From Methylobacterium oryzae (GTDB lineage Bacteria; Pseudomonadota; Alphaproteobacteria; Rhizobiales; Beijerinckiaceae): a DNA stretch of 49,778 bases. The notes below the pieces were generated by a model. The model was not told where the DNA came from. It searched no databases and was given only the letters and a program-made list of their open reading frames with translations. Positions 6,984 to 14,811 of the stretch are shown here, one piece after another. How positions within the stretch are numbered: position 1 is the stretch's first letter; every line of letters starts with the position of its first letter. The stretch lies in NCBI RefSeq assembly GCF_021398735.1, contig NZ_CP090352.1:1-49778 (forward strand), written 5' to 3'. Position numbers and translations under genes: made by a program.

Positions 6984-8579
6984 GTGGCTCGGAGTTTCAT
7001 CAGCACCCTCAATAAGATGGCGAGGGAAGCTGATCGTGCCCGCAGGAACCAAGAACGCGCTGAGGCGCGCTATGCTCGCGCAGCTGCGCAGGAAGCGCGG
7101 TTACAGGAACGCGCGGCCGCTCAGACGGCTCGACAGTTGGATAAGCTGGAGCGCCAAGCATACCTCGAAGCGCGCCATGAAGAGGCGCAGTCGGAGAACG
7201 ATCTGCTAGCTCATCAGATTGAGGAGCTGAACGGTATTTTGCGCGCTGCACTGTCGACCGATCTGACAGTGGACTTCGACGCCCTGTTGAAGCACGTCTC
7301 GGATAGAGATCTCGACAGCGATCTATCGCTCAGGCTCACTCCAGTACCACCCTTGGATACGTTGCTACCCGCACCGCTTGGTTTCTTTGGGCGGCTGATA
7401 CCAGGTGCGCGGACCCGTCATCGACGTTTGTCAGAGCAGGCTCAGACGTCCCACGAGGCGCTTTTGGCTGATTTGGACGCTGTCAGACAGCGGCGCGCCA
7501 CTGCGCTGGCTGACCTGCAGGCCAAGGCGGAACGTCACAACACCGAGATCACGGCGTTGCGAGATGCCTATCAAGCAGGGGATGCAGAGGCAGTCGTCTC
7601 CTACTTCGAAGCCGTGTTCCAGCGCTCCGAGTACCCCGAATGCTTTCCACAGGAGCACAGCATCGCCTTCTCGCCGGAGTCCAAGCAGCTCGTCGTCGAC
7701 TACGAGATCCCCGCGATGGACGACGCGATCCCAACGGTTGAGAAGTACCGCTACGTCAGGTCTAACGACGAAATCGTCGAGACCAAGCGCAGTGAGAAGA
7801 CACGACAGGCCCTCTATGCTCAGGTGCTGGCGCAGACCGCCCTGCGCCTCCTACACGAAGCCTTCGCCTCGGACGAGGCTCGGGTGGTTGAGAGCGCGGT
7901 GGTAAGCGTGTTCGTCTCGACGATTGATCGCGCGACGGGTCGACCGATCCGCCCCTGTCTCGTCTCCGTGCGAGTGTCGGCCGAGCAGTTCGCCCAGATT
8001 AACCTCGACCGCGTCGAGCCAACCACTTGCTTGAAACAGCTCCGAGCCCACGTCTCGGGCCACCCTTCCGATCTCGTGGCGGTGAAGCCGATCGTCGACA
8101 TCAACATGGTCGATCACCGCTTCATCCAAGAAGCGGACGTGCTCTCGACCCTCGACAGTCGGCCCAACCTGATGGAGTTGACGCCCGGCGAATTCGAGTC
8201 CCTGATCACAAATCTATTCGAGCGCATGGGGCTCGAAGCGCGGCTGACGCAGGCGTCACGCGACGGTGGCGTCGACTGTGTAGCCTTCGACCAGCGCCCC
8301 ATCTTCGGCGGCAAGGTTGTGATCCAGGCCAAACGCTACAAGCACACGGTCGGGGTCAGCGCCGTCAGGGACCTCTATGGCACCGTAATGAACGAAGGCG
8401 CCTCGAAAGGCATCCTCGTGAGCACGAGCGGCTACGGCAAGGCGGCATTCGAGTTCGCCAACGGCAAGCCACTTGAGCTGATCAGTGGAGCGAACCTACT
8501 CTCACTCCTTTCGGAGCACGCCGGCATCGAAGCAAAGATCCAGGCTCCGGAGGGGTGGATTGATGCCGCCGTCGAGTAG
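6984..8579 (+). CDS. Restriction endonuclease with C-terminal Mrr catalytic domain and coiled-coil N-terminus, 531 aa
   Basis: Starts at GTG 6984 with GGAGG 7-11 bp upstream. Residues 1-100 and 145-190 are highly charged, Ala/Glu/Arg-rich coiled coils. Residues about 200-390 form a central domain of unknown kind. Residues about 397-505 are an Mrr_cat (PD-(D/E)XK) nuclease: TPGEFESLI helix, then GGVD with the catalytic Asp near residue 430, then QAK with Lys near residue 450, and the SAVRDLYGTVM and GILVSTSGYG segments. Mrr proteins cut foreign, often modified DNA, so this is a probable defence gene. No methylase accompanies it, consistent with a type IV or stand-alone system. Confidence 0.85.
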   Translation: MARSFISTLNKMAREADRARRNQERAEARYARAAAQEARLQERAAAQTARQLDKLERQAYLEARHEEAQSENDLLAHQIEELNGILRAALSTDLTVDFDALLKHVSDRDLDSDLSLRLTPVPPLDTLLPAPLGFFGRLIPGARTRHRRLSEQAQTSHEALLADLDAVRQRRATALADLQAKAERHNTEITALRDAYQAGDAEAVVSYFEAVFQRSEYPECFPQEHSIAFSPESKQLVVDYEIPAMDDAIPTVEKYRYVRSNDEIVETKRSEKTRQALYAQVLAQTALRLLHEAFASDEARVVESAVVSVFVSTIDRATGRPIRPCLVSVRVSAEQFAQINLDRVEPTTCLKQLRAHVSGHPSDLVAVKPIVDINMVDHRFIQEADVLSTLDSRPNLMELTPGEFESLITNLFERMGLEARLTQASRDGGVDCVAFDQRPIFGGKVVIQAKRYKHTVGVSAVRDLYGTVMNEGASKGILVSTSGYGKAAFEFANGKPLELISGANLLSLLSEHAGIEAKIQAPEGWIDAAVE

Positions 8580-9012
8580 GCAGCTCGTTGCTGACCGCCA
8601 GCATCTCCCAGTAGGTTCGTTTTGGGTATCCCCTTGAGGGGCAGGAAGGCGTCATGTTGCGCGCTCCACGGCAGTTGCCTTTTGCGGGAATAAATCGAGG
8701 CGCAGCCTTGCCGGGAGCGAAACCAGACGGAGTAGCGCGGCGAAGGCGTGAGCTGCGCTGCACCTACTGATTGGCCTGCTACTCAACCGGCTGCTCGTGC
8801 CGAGGGCTACTACCAAGGCTGACCGTCGCCGAACGACCAATCTTCCTTGCCGACGAACACCACCTTAGAACCACGTCTTTCATGAGGACAGTACTATGAC
8901 GGGGGCTGTTCTGCGCACTGTATTTTTTGAACTCTGTAAGCCAGTCGGCACTGGCGTTCGGTGTGCAGCAACGTATATTGTAAGAATTTCGATCCGACCA
9001 TGAGCTACTCCA
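8580..9012. other. Intergenic, 433 bp, transition from GC-rich to AT-rich DNA
   Basis: No gene supported. CCCCTTGAGGGG at 8630-8641 is a small hairpin without a U-tract. The 12-mer CGTTTTGGGTAT at 8618-8629 recurs at 10209-10220 on the other side of the AT-rich peptidase gene. Sequence from about 8900 onward becomes AT-rich and must carry the promoter of the gene at 9013. Confidence 0.4.
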
Positions 9013-10083
9013 ATGCGACAGTCGACAGAGAGGCTAATAGCGAAAATACTCGCTGCTGCATCCTTGACATGTTTCGCGTGTGTGCCCACCGCGTCAGCGA
9101 CCTGCATAGAAAGGCTAAAAGACTGCGGCCAGACAGGTAAGGATATCGATAACGGAGCAAGAAAACTGAATGAAGAGGCAACCAAAGCTGCCCGGAAAGG
9201 CAGCGACGAAATCGCCAACGTCGGCCGAGGAATAGGGCACGCGGCAAAGGAATTAGAGAAAGCTTTTTGTTCAATAATGACAAACGGTGGTTCAGAACGT
9301 GGCACCGCTGCATGTGAGGTGAACGCTGGAATTGGTTACGAAGGCAACAGCAAAAATGGACACTATTATACTTATGACCCCTCCCGGCCTGAGGAGCACC
9401 ACCCTGTAACATCAGGGGATCGGAATGTTCCTACGGAGGATGAATTGAGGAAGATGGAACGGAACTTCAAGACTCCGGAGATGCAAGAGTGGGAACGGCT
9501 CGAAGCTAAGAGAAGCGACTCCTTTTTCATCAAACCAGGATCGAAACTGGGCTTACCTTGGAAAGATGCAGTTGCTGCGTACCATGACCCAACACCTACA
9601 GGGCAGATAAGAAAGGGAGGAGAGTTCTTAGATAAACGTAAAGACAAAGACTATCCTGGTGGATACCGCCTTCATGGTGGTATCGATTTCCTCGATAAGA
9701 TCGGGGATCCGATTTTTGCTATCACCAATGGGACAGTCGTTGGAATTGCTCATGTCTCTGGGCTAGAAGGTCTTATAATAAAAACGTCGGATGGTTACAC
9801 TGTTCAGGAGTTTTACTTCACTCCTTCAGAGTCTATACGCGCCAATTTGCAGCGCAGCGGTTCTGTTAAAGTTTCCGCAGGTGAGCAGATAGGGACTGCA
9901 GACGACCTGCACAAATTAGTAAAACGAAACGGCAAGATGGAGCCTGCGTACCCCCCTTATGTGGAGCAACATGTGCATGTCACAGTCAAAGATCCGAAAG
10001 GTCTATTTGTTTCACCGGACGGAAAGATGGTTTTGTTCATGAGGAAGGGAGATAACGTTATAAAAACTCCTGTTGGACATTAG
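9013..10083 (+). CDS. Secreted M23 (LytM) family metallopeptidase, 356 aa
   Basis: Residues 1-30 are a Sec signal peptide (basic start, then LAAASLTCFACVPTASA). Residues 30-200 are a charged linker of unknown fold. Residues about 215-330 are the peptidase: LHGGIDF supplies His221 and Asp225, and HVHV at residues 320-323 supplies the HxH pair, the Zn ligands of M23 enzymes; INGT-like and AGEQIGTADD segments complete the beta-fold. M23 enzymes cut peptidoglycan cross-bridges. The gene is much more AT-rich than its neighbours and stands alone between two GC-rich genes, which suggests acquisition. It may remodel the wall or attack competitors; no immunity gene is adjacent. Confidence 0.85.
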   Translation: MRQSTERLIAKILAAASLTCFACVPTASATCIERLKDCGQTGKDIDNGARKLNEEATKAARKGSDEIANVGRGIGHAAKELEKAFCSIMTNGGSERGTAACEVNAGIGYEGNSKNGHYYTYDPSRPEEHHPVTSGDRNVPTEDELRKMERNFKTPEMQEWERLEAKRSDSFFIKPGSKLGLPWKDAVAAYHDPTPTGQIRKGGEFLDKRKDKDYPGGYRLHGGIDFLDKIGDPIFAITNGTVVGIAHVSGLEGLIIKTSDGYTVQEFYFTPSESIRANLQRSGSVKVSAGEQIGTADDLHKLVKRNGKMEPAYPPYVEQHVHVTVKDPKGLFVSPDGKMVLFMRKGDNVIKTPVGH

Positions 10084-10226
10084 GCGGTCGTTTCTGGATC
10101 TGCTTCCTTTTGGCTGCCCGCCTGGCCAGGATCACGGTTGCAGTCCTGTAGAGGACTGCACCGAAAAACGGAAAGTGCGCAAAGGAAGGCAGGCACAAAA
10201 CGACGATCCGTTTTGGGTATGCCTCA

Positions 10227-10313
10227 ATCGAACCAAATGACAGATGGTCTCATATAATCAGCTTGACCATTCATATCGAACCGATATCTTGATACCTATC
10301 CTAATCGAACCGA
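10227..10313. promoter_or_regulatory. Three ATCGAACCRA repeats before resolvase 1 (res-like site)
   Basis: ATCGAACCAA (10227-10236), ATCGAACCGA (10275-10284) and ATCGAACCGA (10304-10313) lie directly upstream of the resolvase start at 10326. The second is embedded in an imperfect palindrome ATATCGAACCGATAT. Resolvases of the serine family bind several subsites ahead of their own gene, so these are candidate crossover and regulatory sites. Confidence 0.55.
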
Positions 10314-10325
10314 TTGGCAGGTATC

Positions 10326-10961
10326 ATGTTCGTCCGCGCCTATCTGCGCGCTTCCACCTCTGAACAGGACGCGACCAGGGCGCGGGCGCAGCTCGATACC
10401 TTCGCGCATGAGCGCGGCTTGGCGATTGCCGCGGCCTATGTCGAGAACGAGAGCGGGGCGACGCTGGCGCGGCCGGAGCTGTTCCGCCTACTGAAGGACT
10501 GCCGCCCGGGGGACGTCCTGCTGATCGAGCAGGTCGACCGCCTGTCTCGCCTCACCTCGGATGACTGGACGAAGCTGCGGACAGAGATCGATGCCAAGCG
10601 GGTGCGCATCGTCGCGCTCGACCTGCCTACCTCCTGGAGCCTCGCGACACCGGCCGACGAGTTCACTGGGCGCGTGTTCCAGGCGATCAACGGCATGCTG
10701 CTCGATGTCCTCGCGGCAGTGGCCCGCAAGGACTACGACGATCGGCGCCGTCGTCAGGCGCAAGGCCAGGCCCGGGCCAAGGCTGCGGGCCTCTATCGGG
10801 GCCGTCAGGAGGACAAGAAGCGGAACGAGGGTATCGCGGCCATGCTTAGGACCGGCTCTCCCTGGAGCCAGATCCAGGCCGCCACAGGCTGCAGCCGCTC
10901 GACCCTTTCCCGGATCGCCAAGCGGGTGAAGGCCACCCCGTTGCAGGACACGGATCCCTGA
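10326..10961 (+). CDS. Serine recombinase (resolvase family), 211 aa
   Basis: ATG 10326 (MFVRAYLRASTSEQDA) is preferred over a TTG at 10314, since catalytic Arg8 and Ser10 then fall at their usual positions. The DRLSR motif (about residues 66-70) is present, and the C-terminal about 45 residues hold an HTH (GSPWSQIQAATGCSRSTLSRIAKR). The segment between catalytic core and HTH, GQARAKAAGLYRGRQ, matches the normal linker. The gene overlaps the HNH-type gene by one base (TGATG), a coupling repeated with a different resolvase at 26095-27106. The likely role is resolution or inversion at the ATCGAACC sites upstream. Confidence 0.9.
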   Translation: MFVRAYLRASTSEQDATRARAQLDTFAHERGLAIAAAYVENESGATLARPELFRLLKDCRPGDVLLIEQVDRLSRLTSDDWTKLRTEIDAKRVRIVALDLPTSWSLATPADEFTGRVFQAINGMLLDVLAAVARKDYDDRRRRQAQGQARAKAAGLYRGRQEDKKRNEGIAAMLRTGSPWSQIQAATGCSRSTLSRIAKRVKATPLQDTDP

Positions 10962-11428
10962 TGCCGATCCGCCGCGAGCATCGCTACTTCTACCCGATCG
11001 ACTGGAAGCAGCTCTCAGCCGTTATCCGCTTCGTACGAGCGGGCGGCCGCTGCGAGGGCTGCGGCAGGCCGCATCTTCAGAACGTGCAACACCTCGGCGA
11101 TGGCCGATGGTGGGACGGCGAAGCGGAGCGCTGGCGCGACGGCCGAGGTTGGATGTTACGCCGTGGTCTTCCCATCCCGGCGGACCTGGCTGCCGGACTG
11201 GTGAAGGTAACGCGGGTGGTACTGGCGACAGCGCATCGCAACCACGACACGGCCGACAACACGGATGCCAACCTCGCGGCACTCTGCCAGCGATGCCACA
11301 TGCTGCATGACCGGCCGGAGCATCAGCGGCGCAGGCGTATAACGCTGCGCGCGCGGAAGGCTTTGGGTGATTTGTTTGGCGGTATTTACTGGCTCCGCCC
11401 GAACATTGCTGCCTTGAGCTTTCTGTAG
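10961..11428 (+). CDS. HNH-type zinc nuclease-like protein paired with resolvase, 155 aa
   Basis: The N-terminus MPIRREHRYFYPIDW is shared with the second copy at 26095-26520. Residues about 31-38 hold CEGCGRPH, and HRNHDTADN with NLAALCQRCHMLHD (about residues 85-118) supplies the HNH core: two CxxC zinc pairs, His-Asn and a terminal His. The family is small HNH endonuclease-like; the substrate is unknown. Translation is coupled to the resolvase. The last about 14 residues (after FGG) do not resemble the homologous copy and run into the tail of the convergent DUF6527 gene, with 43 bp of overlap, suggesting the original stop was lost at the module's edge. Confidence 0.82.
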   Translation: MPIRREHRYFYPIDWKQLSAVIRFVRAGGRCEGCGRPHLQNVQHLGDGRWWDGEAERWRDGRGWMLRRGLPIPADLAAGLVKVTRVVLATAHRNHDTADNTDANLAALCQRCHMLHDRPEHQRRRRITLRARKALGDLFGGIYWLRPNIAALSFL

Positions 11429-11802
11429 GTAGCAACGATCGAGGCCCAGAGCTTTTGCGTCCAGGTGAGGCGCTTCACATCGCGCTCTGCATGCCGAGCG
11501 ATCTGGTCCCGCATAGTTGAGGCCGCCAATGAAGCCGAAAAAGCTGGTAGCCATTCGACTTCACCGGCAGTTATGATGTAGTGGGATTTACATGGGGCAT
11601 CGCATACTGAGATGGACGGGCTGATTGTCGCCATCCCATTTGTGGATTCCACTTTATGACTGTCCGGGACGAGCAAACTGACGCGATGACCGCAACCGCA
11701 GGCACATAGCAGCGCGCCGACCTCGTACTCCGCGCTGTGGTATACGATGCCTTCCTTTAGCGGCTTCGGTAAGCGCTCAACAGCTTGGTATCTAAATTTC
11801 AC
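11386..11802 (-). CDS. DUF6527 zinc-binding protein of a ubiquitin-like cluster, 138 aa
   Basis: GTG start at 11800-11802, 12 bp after the E1-like stop, with AAAGGCGG in the gap. Residues 28-75 show the DUF6527 signature: LLCACGCGHRVSL (Cys33, Cys35, Cys37) and CDAPCKSHYII (Cys67, Cys71, His74), followed by a G-x-V-x-W-type segment (EVEW). The Cys/His set suggests a structural zinc site. I know this family as a partner of ThiF/E1-like and multi-ubiquitin proteins in bacteria; its biochemical role is not established to my knowledge. The C-terminal about 45 residues are helical and Trp/Lys-rich. It is last in the three-gene minus-strand unit. Confidence 0.82.
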   Translation of the reverse strand: MKFRYQAVERLPKPLKEGIVYHSAEYEVGALLCACGCGHRVSLLVPDSHKVESTNGMATISPSISVCDAPCKSHYIITAGEVEWLPAFSASLAASTMRDQIARHAERDVKRLTWTQKLWASIVATYRKLKAAMFGRSQ

Positions 11803-11814
11803 CGCGTCCGCCTT

Positions 11815-12999
11815 TCAGTCTATTTCGAACGTAGCCGTATCAAAAATATACGAGGTCTCATCACCCTCCCAATCAAATAAGCCAAAATGCTGCTTAAACC
11901 GAATCATCGCCATCGTTGCGTTCAGGGCGTTTAGTTCGGTGATCTGGGGGTTTTTGCGGTACTCATCCTCCTTGGCATTCTCGGCTGGAAGCCTGGCCGT
12001 TCCGACATTGTCCTCGAAGGCTCTACGGTCGGTCCCGGTAATGCGAATGAACCCGCTGAGACCAACCGCCGATCGAGTCAGACCCATACCGCAATCGACA
12101 AATGGAATGCCGTTGGAGCTGAGCCAGTCCACGATCAAACGGCGGGACGGGCCGTCATCTACAGATACGAAAACGAAATCATATTCGCGAAGCCGCTCAA
12201 GGTTCTCCGGCGTGATCCGCTCTGGGAACGCTTCAATCCCGGCATGCCATTGCCCGTAGTTCTGCGATAGCGCCTCAACCTTCAGCTTCCCAATGGCCTG
12301 GGCGATGAAGCCGGGAAACCGAAAAATCGTGTGCACATGGACTTTGTCGCTGTCGAACAGCGCGATCTTTTCCAGATGCGTCCGCGCTAGAAAGTCGAGG
12401 ATATAAGATCCTGTGCCCCCCAAACCGATGATCGCAACTTTTCTACCGCGCAACCGCGCTGAAATATCATTAATATTATACCGGGCCGACAGTGTATCCG
12501 GGAAGCGAAGCGGCGATCCTTGGGCAGCCGCCTTAATTGCAATGCCTCGCAATGGCGTAGCCTCCGGATAGGCAGCCATAGCCGGGCCTATGATCGCGTC
12601 CAGATACGTCTGAACCTTTTCTTCAAACGACTGGTAAGCGCGCGGTGTGCCGTTAGCGTCTTGCAGTTTAAAGGAGAATGAAAAGTCGGTCACAAGCTCC
12701 GGCGTGATCGTGACTAGGCCTTGTCCGCCACCAAGCCGCAGTTCGCGACCCGTTTGATCGCACGGCCGGCTACCCCGCCACCACGCCTGGTGATTTGTTG
12801 GGGGATCAATAACGTATCCATTCAGATCCAGCGGGCTCGCCCAATCTCCGTGCTGAAGATGGCCAGCATTGTCGAGATAGGGCAGCCCGTAGAAGACGAG
12901 ATACCCGCCGATGAAGTCGACGTGGTACCCCGTTTCATCGTAATCCTTGAGGAAGGCGTTATGATTCGCCAGTTCCTGCAACCCGAAAGCGCATGTCAT
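11815..12999 (-). CDS. E1-like ThiF-fold adenylating enzyme with N-terminal DUF6791-type domain, 394 aa
   Basis: ATG 12997-12999 with AAAGGTG upstream. Residues 1-160 form the N-terminal domain, containing PPTNHQAWWRGSRPCDQTG (Cys80), the DUF6791-like region; an E2-like role for it has been suggested for related fusions and is only a possibility here. Residues about 182-394 are a ThiF/E1 Rossmann domain: VAIIGLGGTGSYI (nucleotide-binding loop, residues 188-200), LFDSDKVHVHTIFR (Asp/Arg of the adenylation site), DFVFVSVDD, and FVDCGMGL with a candidate catalytic Cys303. E1 enzymes adenylate the C-terminus of ubiquitin-like proteins. It overlaps the multi-ubiquitin gene by 41 bp. Confidence 0.9.
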   Translation of the reverse strand: MTCAFGLQELANHNAFLKDYDETGYHVDFIGGYLVFYGLPYLDNAGHLQHGDWASPLDLNGYVIDPPTNHQAWWRGSRPCDQTGRELRLGGGQGLVTITPELVTDFSFSFKLQDANGTPRAYQSFEEKVQTYLDAIIGPAMAAYPEATPLRGIAIKAAAQGSPLRFPDTLSARYNINDISARLRGRKVAIIGLGGTGSYILDFLARTHLEKIALFDSDKVHVHTIFRFPGFIAQAIGKLKVEALSQNYGQWHAGIEAFPERITPENLERLREYDFVFVSVDDGPSRRLIVDWLSSNGIPFVDCGMGLTRSAVGLSGFIRITGTDRRAFEDNVGTARLPAENAKEDEYRKNPQITELNALNATMAMIRFKQHFGLFDWEGDETSYIFDTATFEID

Positions 13000-13462
13000 C
13001 TTTCACCTTTACAGTTTGACTTGGTGCTAATGTCCCGCTCGGGTTTTCCGCCGGTCCATGGGAGTATTTGACGAGGAACTCATTGGACGGTTTGCCGCCG
13101 CTCCCGAGATACAGGCCCACTACTCGGGAGTAAGTGATTTCCTTGGTATCGATCTCGTGCTCGTCGCCGTTGACAATGATGTCGACAGCTTCTTGGCTGT
13201 AGAAATGAGCGTTCGGCGTTAGATTGACCTCCGTTTCATCACGGAAGATGCGCTCATCTTCTGCGTCGCCGCTCACTTCCCGGTAAAGCTTTTCATGCTT
13301 GGGGATTTTTCCCAGCTTGTAGAGTGCTTCCCCAGTCGTCGGATTGGGAGACTCGTAGGGTTCCCGGTTGATGTGCACTCGCACCGACTTTGTACCCGGC
13401 CCGTGGCTCAGTTCCCCCGTCCCTTCATGCCGATGGTCGATACCTTCACGATCATGTTCCAT
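12959..13462 (-). CDS. Multi-ubiquitin domain protein (two ubiquitin-like repeats), 167 aa
   Basis: ATG 13460-13462 behind AAGGGA. Residues about 26-88 form the first ubiquitin-like repeat (VRVHINREPYESPNPTTGEA, then an ERIFRDETEVNL strand-loop and HFYS end). Residues about 91-160 form the second (VDIIVNGDEHEID, then QTVKVKDDMRFRVAG). This is the multiubiquitin family pattern. The protein ends ...VAGTGES, with a TG rather than a GG tail. It leads the minus-strand unit and its 3' end overlaps the E1 gene by 41 bp, a strong coupling. It is the presumed modifier activated by the E1-like enzyme. Targets are unknown. Confidence 0.85.
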   Translation of the reverse strand: MEHDREGIDHRHEGTGELSHGPGTKSVRVHINREPYESPNPTTGEALYKLGKIPKHEKLYREVSGDAEDERIFRDETEVNLTPNAHFYSQEAVDIIVNGDEHEIDTKEITYSRVVGLYLGSGGKPSNEFLVKYSHGPAENPSGTLAPSQTVKVKDDMRFRVAGTGES

Positions 13463-13493
13463 TACCCAGTCCCTTCATCCTTGCTCTAAGCGA

Positions 13494-13545
13494 TATCGCC
13501 ATGGCATACTTGCCGTTATCGCCATGATGCGGATTCATGGCGGAT
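13494..13545. promoter_or_regulatory. Operator-like repeats in the divergent ubiquitin-cluster/XRE promoter
   Basis: TATCGCCATG occurs twice (13494-13503, 13517-13526; 23-bp spacing), followed by the inverted partial copy CATGGCGGAT (13536-13545), all within the 111-bp divergent region between the multi-ubiquitin and XRE genes. Paired sites of this kind are the usual binding targets of XRE repressors, so the XRE protein probably controls both units. Confidence 0.5.
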
Positions 13546-13573
13546 CCGTCAAGAAGAATATGTCGAGAAAGCC

Positions 13574-13918
13574 ATGTCCACAGCAGAGGGTGGGGATATC
13601 TTCCAGCATCGCCTCCAAGCCGCCCGCGAATTGCGTAAGCTCACACAAAGCCAATTGGCGGCTACCGCAGGCCTACCCCCAAGTTCGGTTTCGCATTTCG
13701 AGGCCGGAGCCAGAAAACCGTCCTTTGATACGTTGAAGCGGCTCGCGAGCGCCCTTGCTGTGACGACCGACTATCTCCTTGGCCGAGCTGACGATCCGGA
13801 TGCCTCAGGAGCTGTTGGCCGATTGCATAGGGATCAGCATAAACTTACCGCTGAAGATCTCAGACTAACTGAGGATTTCGTGAGCATGCTTTTGCTACGT
13901 AGCCAGAAAAAAGACTGA
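13574..13918 (+). CDS. XRE-family repressor (helix-turn-helix), 114 aa
   Basis: Residues 10-66 are a classical Cro/CI-type HTH (RLQAARELRKLTQSQLAATA, then PSSVSHFEAGARKPS and LAVTTDYLLGR). The C-terminal about 45 residues are charged and end EDFVSMLLLRSQKKD. It is transcribed divergently from the ubiquitin-like unit and is followed after 2 bp by the ImmA/IrrE metalloprotease, the classic repressor plus anti-repressor-protease arrangement. It probably represses both directions through the TATCGCCATG sites. Whether the protease cleaves it cannot be read from the sequence. Confidence 0.92.
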   Translation: MSTAEGGDIFQHRLQAARELRKLTQSQLAATAGLPPSSVSHFEAGARKPSFDTLKRLASALAVTTDYLLGRADDPDASGAVGRLHRDQHKLTAEDLRLTEDFVSMLLLRSQKKD

Positions 13919-13920
13919 GA

Positions 13921-14811
13921 ATGGCTATCAAATCTCGACTGGCCAGGCGCGCAGTAGCAGAGGGTACTGCAGCTCTCGTTCTTCGGGATTTGAATATCTC
14001 GAGCCTTAGGGTCGACCCGAAAGATATTGCCGCTCAGAAAGATATCGTCGTCCAGCCAAAACCTGACTTACATGATGGCGTGTCCGGTATGCTGGTCATG
14101 GTGCGTGATGTTTTCGGCATCATGTATGCAACAAAGATCAAAAATGTCGGTTTTCAAAATTTTAGCATTGCCCACGAATTAGGACACTACTTTATCGATG
14201 GGCATTGCGATGCCCTGTTAACAGCGGGAGTGCACTCGTCGCGCGCAGGCTTTGCTTCGGCTGACCCATATGAGCAAGAAGCGGATTTCTTTGCGGCTGC
14301 TCTGCTCATGCCGGAGGGTCCATTTCGACGTGAGCTCAACAAGCACCCTGCTGGGCTGTACGTCATCAAGCACCTTTCGGACGCCTGTGAGACATCGCTG
14401 TCCGCTACAGGTATCCGCTACTCCAGCCTGACGCGTGATGCTGTTGCCGTCATTGCTAGCACCGGCCCTGCTATCGACTATTGTTTCCTGTCGGATGGCA
14501 TGAAGGAAGCTAAGGGTCTGAGCTGGCTCCGAAAGGGTTCGCCAGTTCCCTCGGGATCCGCCACCTTCACCTTCAATGCTGACGCTGACAACATTCGTCT
14601 GGGCAGGGAGGAGACTGGAGAGGGCCTACTTAACGACTGGATGGGTGGCGAGCGTCGTTATGCGATCCGGGAACAGGTCATTGGTTTGGGTGAATACGGG
14701 CGAACCTTGACCGTGTTGTCCTGTGACCAGCTGGGCGAAGTCGACGATCCTGATAGCGATGAAAGTGACGAGGACCTGATCGAGAGCTGGACTCCCAAGT
14801 TTCGCAGATAG
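13921..14811 (+). CDS. ImmA/IrrE family metallopeptidase, 296 aa
   Basis: HELGHY at residues 85-90 is the zinc-binding HExxH motif; the third ligand is probably in YEQEADFFAAALLMP (Glu118 or Glu120). The N-terminal 80 residues include the DPKDIAAQKDIVV strand-helix typical of ImmA/IrrE. The C-terminal about 160 residues form an extra domain, as in IrrE-type regulators, ending in an acidic stretch. It is translated 2 bp after the XRE repressor stop. In known systems the protease cleaves the partner repressor after a damage signal and releases target operons. Here the target would include the adjacent ubiquitin-like unit; that link is inference. Confidence 0.9.
   Translation: MAIKSRLARRAVAEGTAALVLRDLNISSLRVDPKDIAAQKDIVVQPKPDLHDGVSGMLVMVRDVFGIMYATKIKNVGFQNFSIAHELGHYFIDGHCDALLTAGVHSSRAGFASADPYEQEADFFAAALLMPEGPFRRELNKHPAGLYVIKHLSDACETSLSATGIRYSSLTRDAVAVIASTGPAIDYCFLSDGMKEAKGLSWLRKGSPVPSGSATFTFNADADNIRLGREETGEGLLNDWMGGERRYAIREQVIGLGEYGRTLTVLSCDQLGEVDDPDSDESDEDLIESWTPKFRR

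Noticed and set aside
8630..8641. CCCCTTGAGGGG hairpin as terminator of the Mrr gene
   Set aside because: Only five pairs, two-base loop and no U-tract on either strand.
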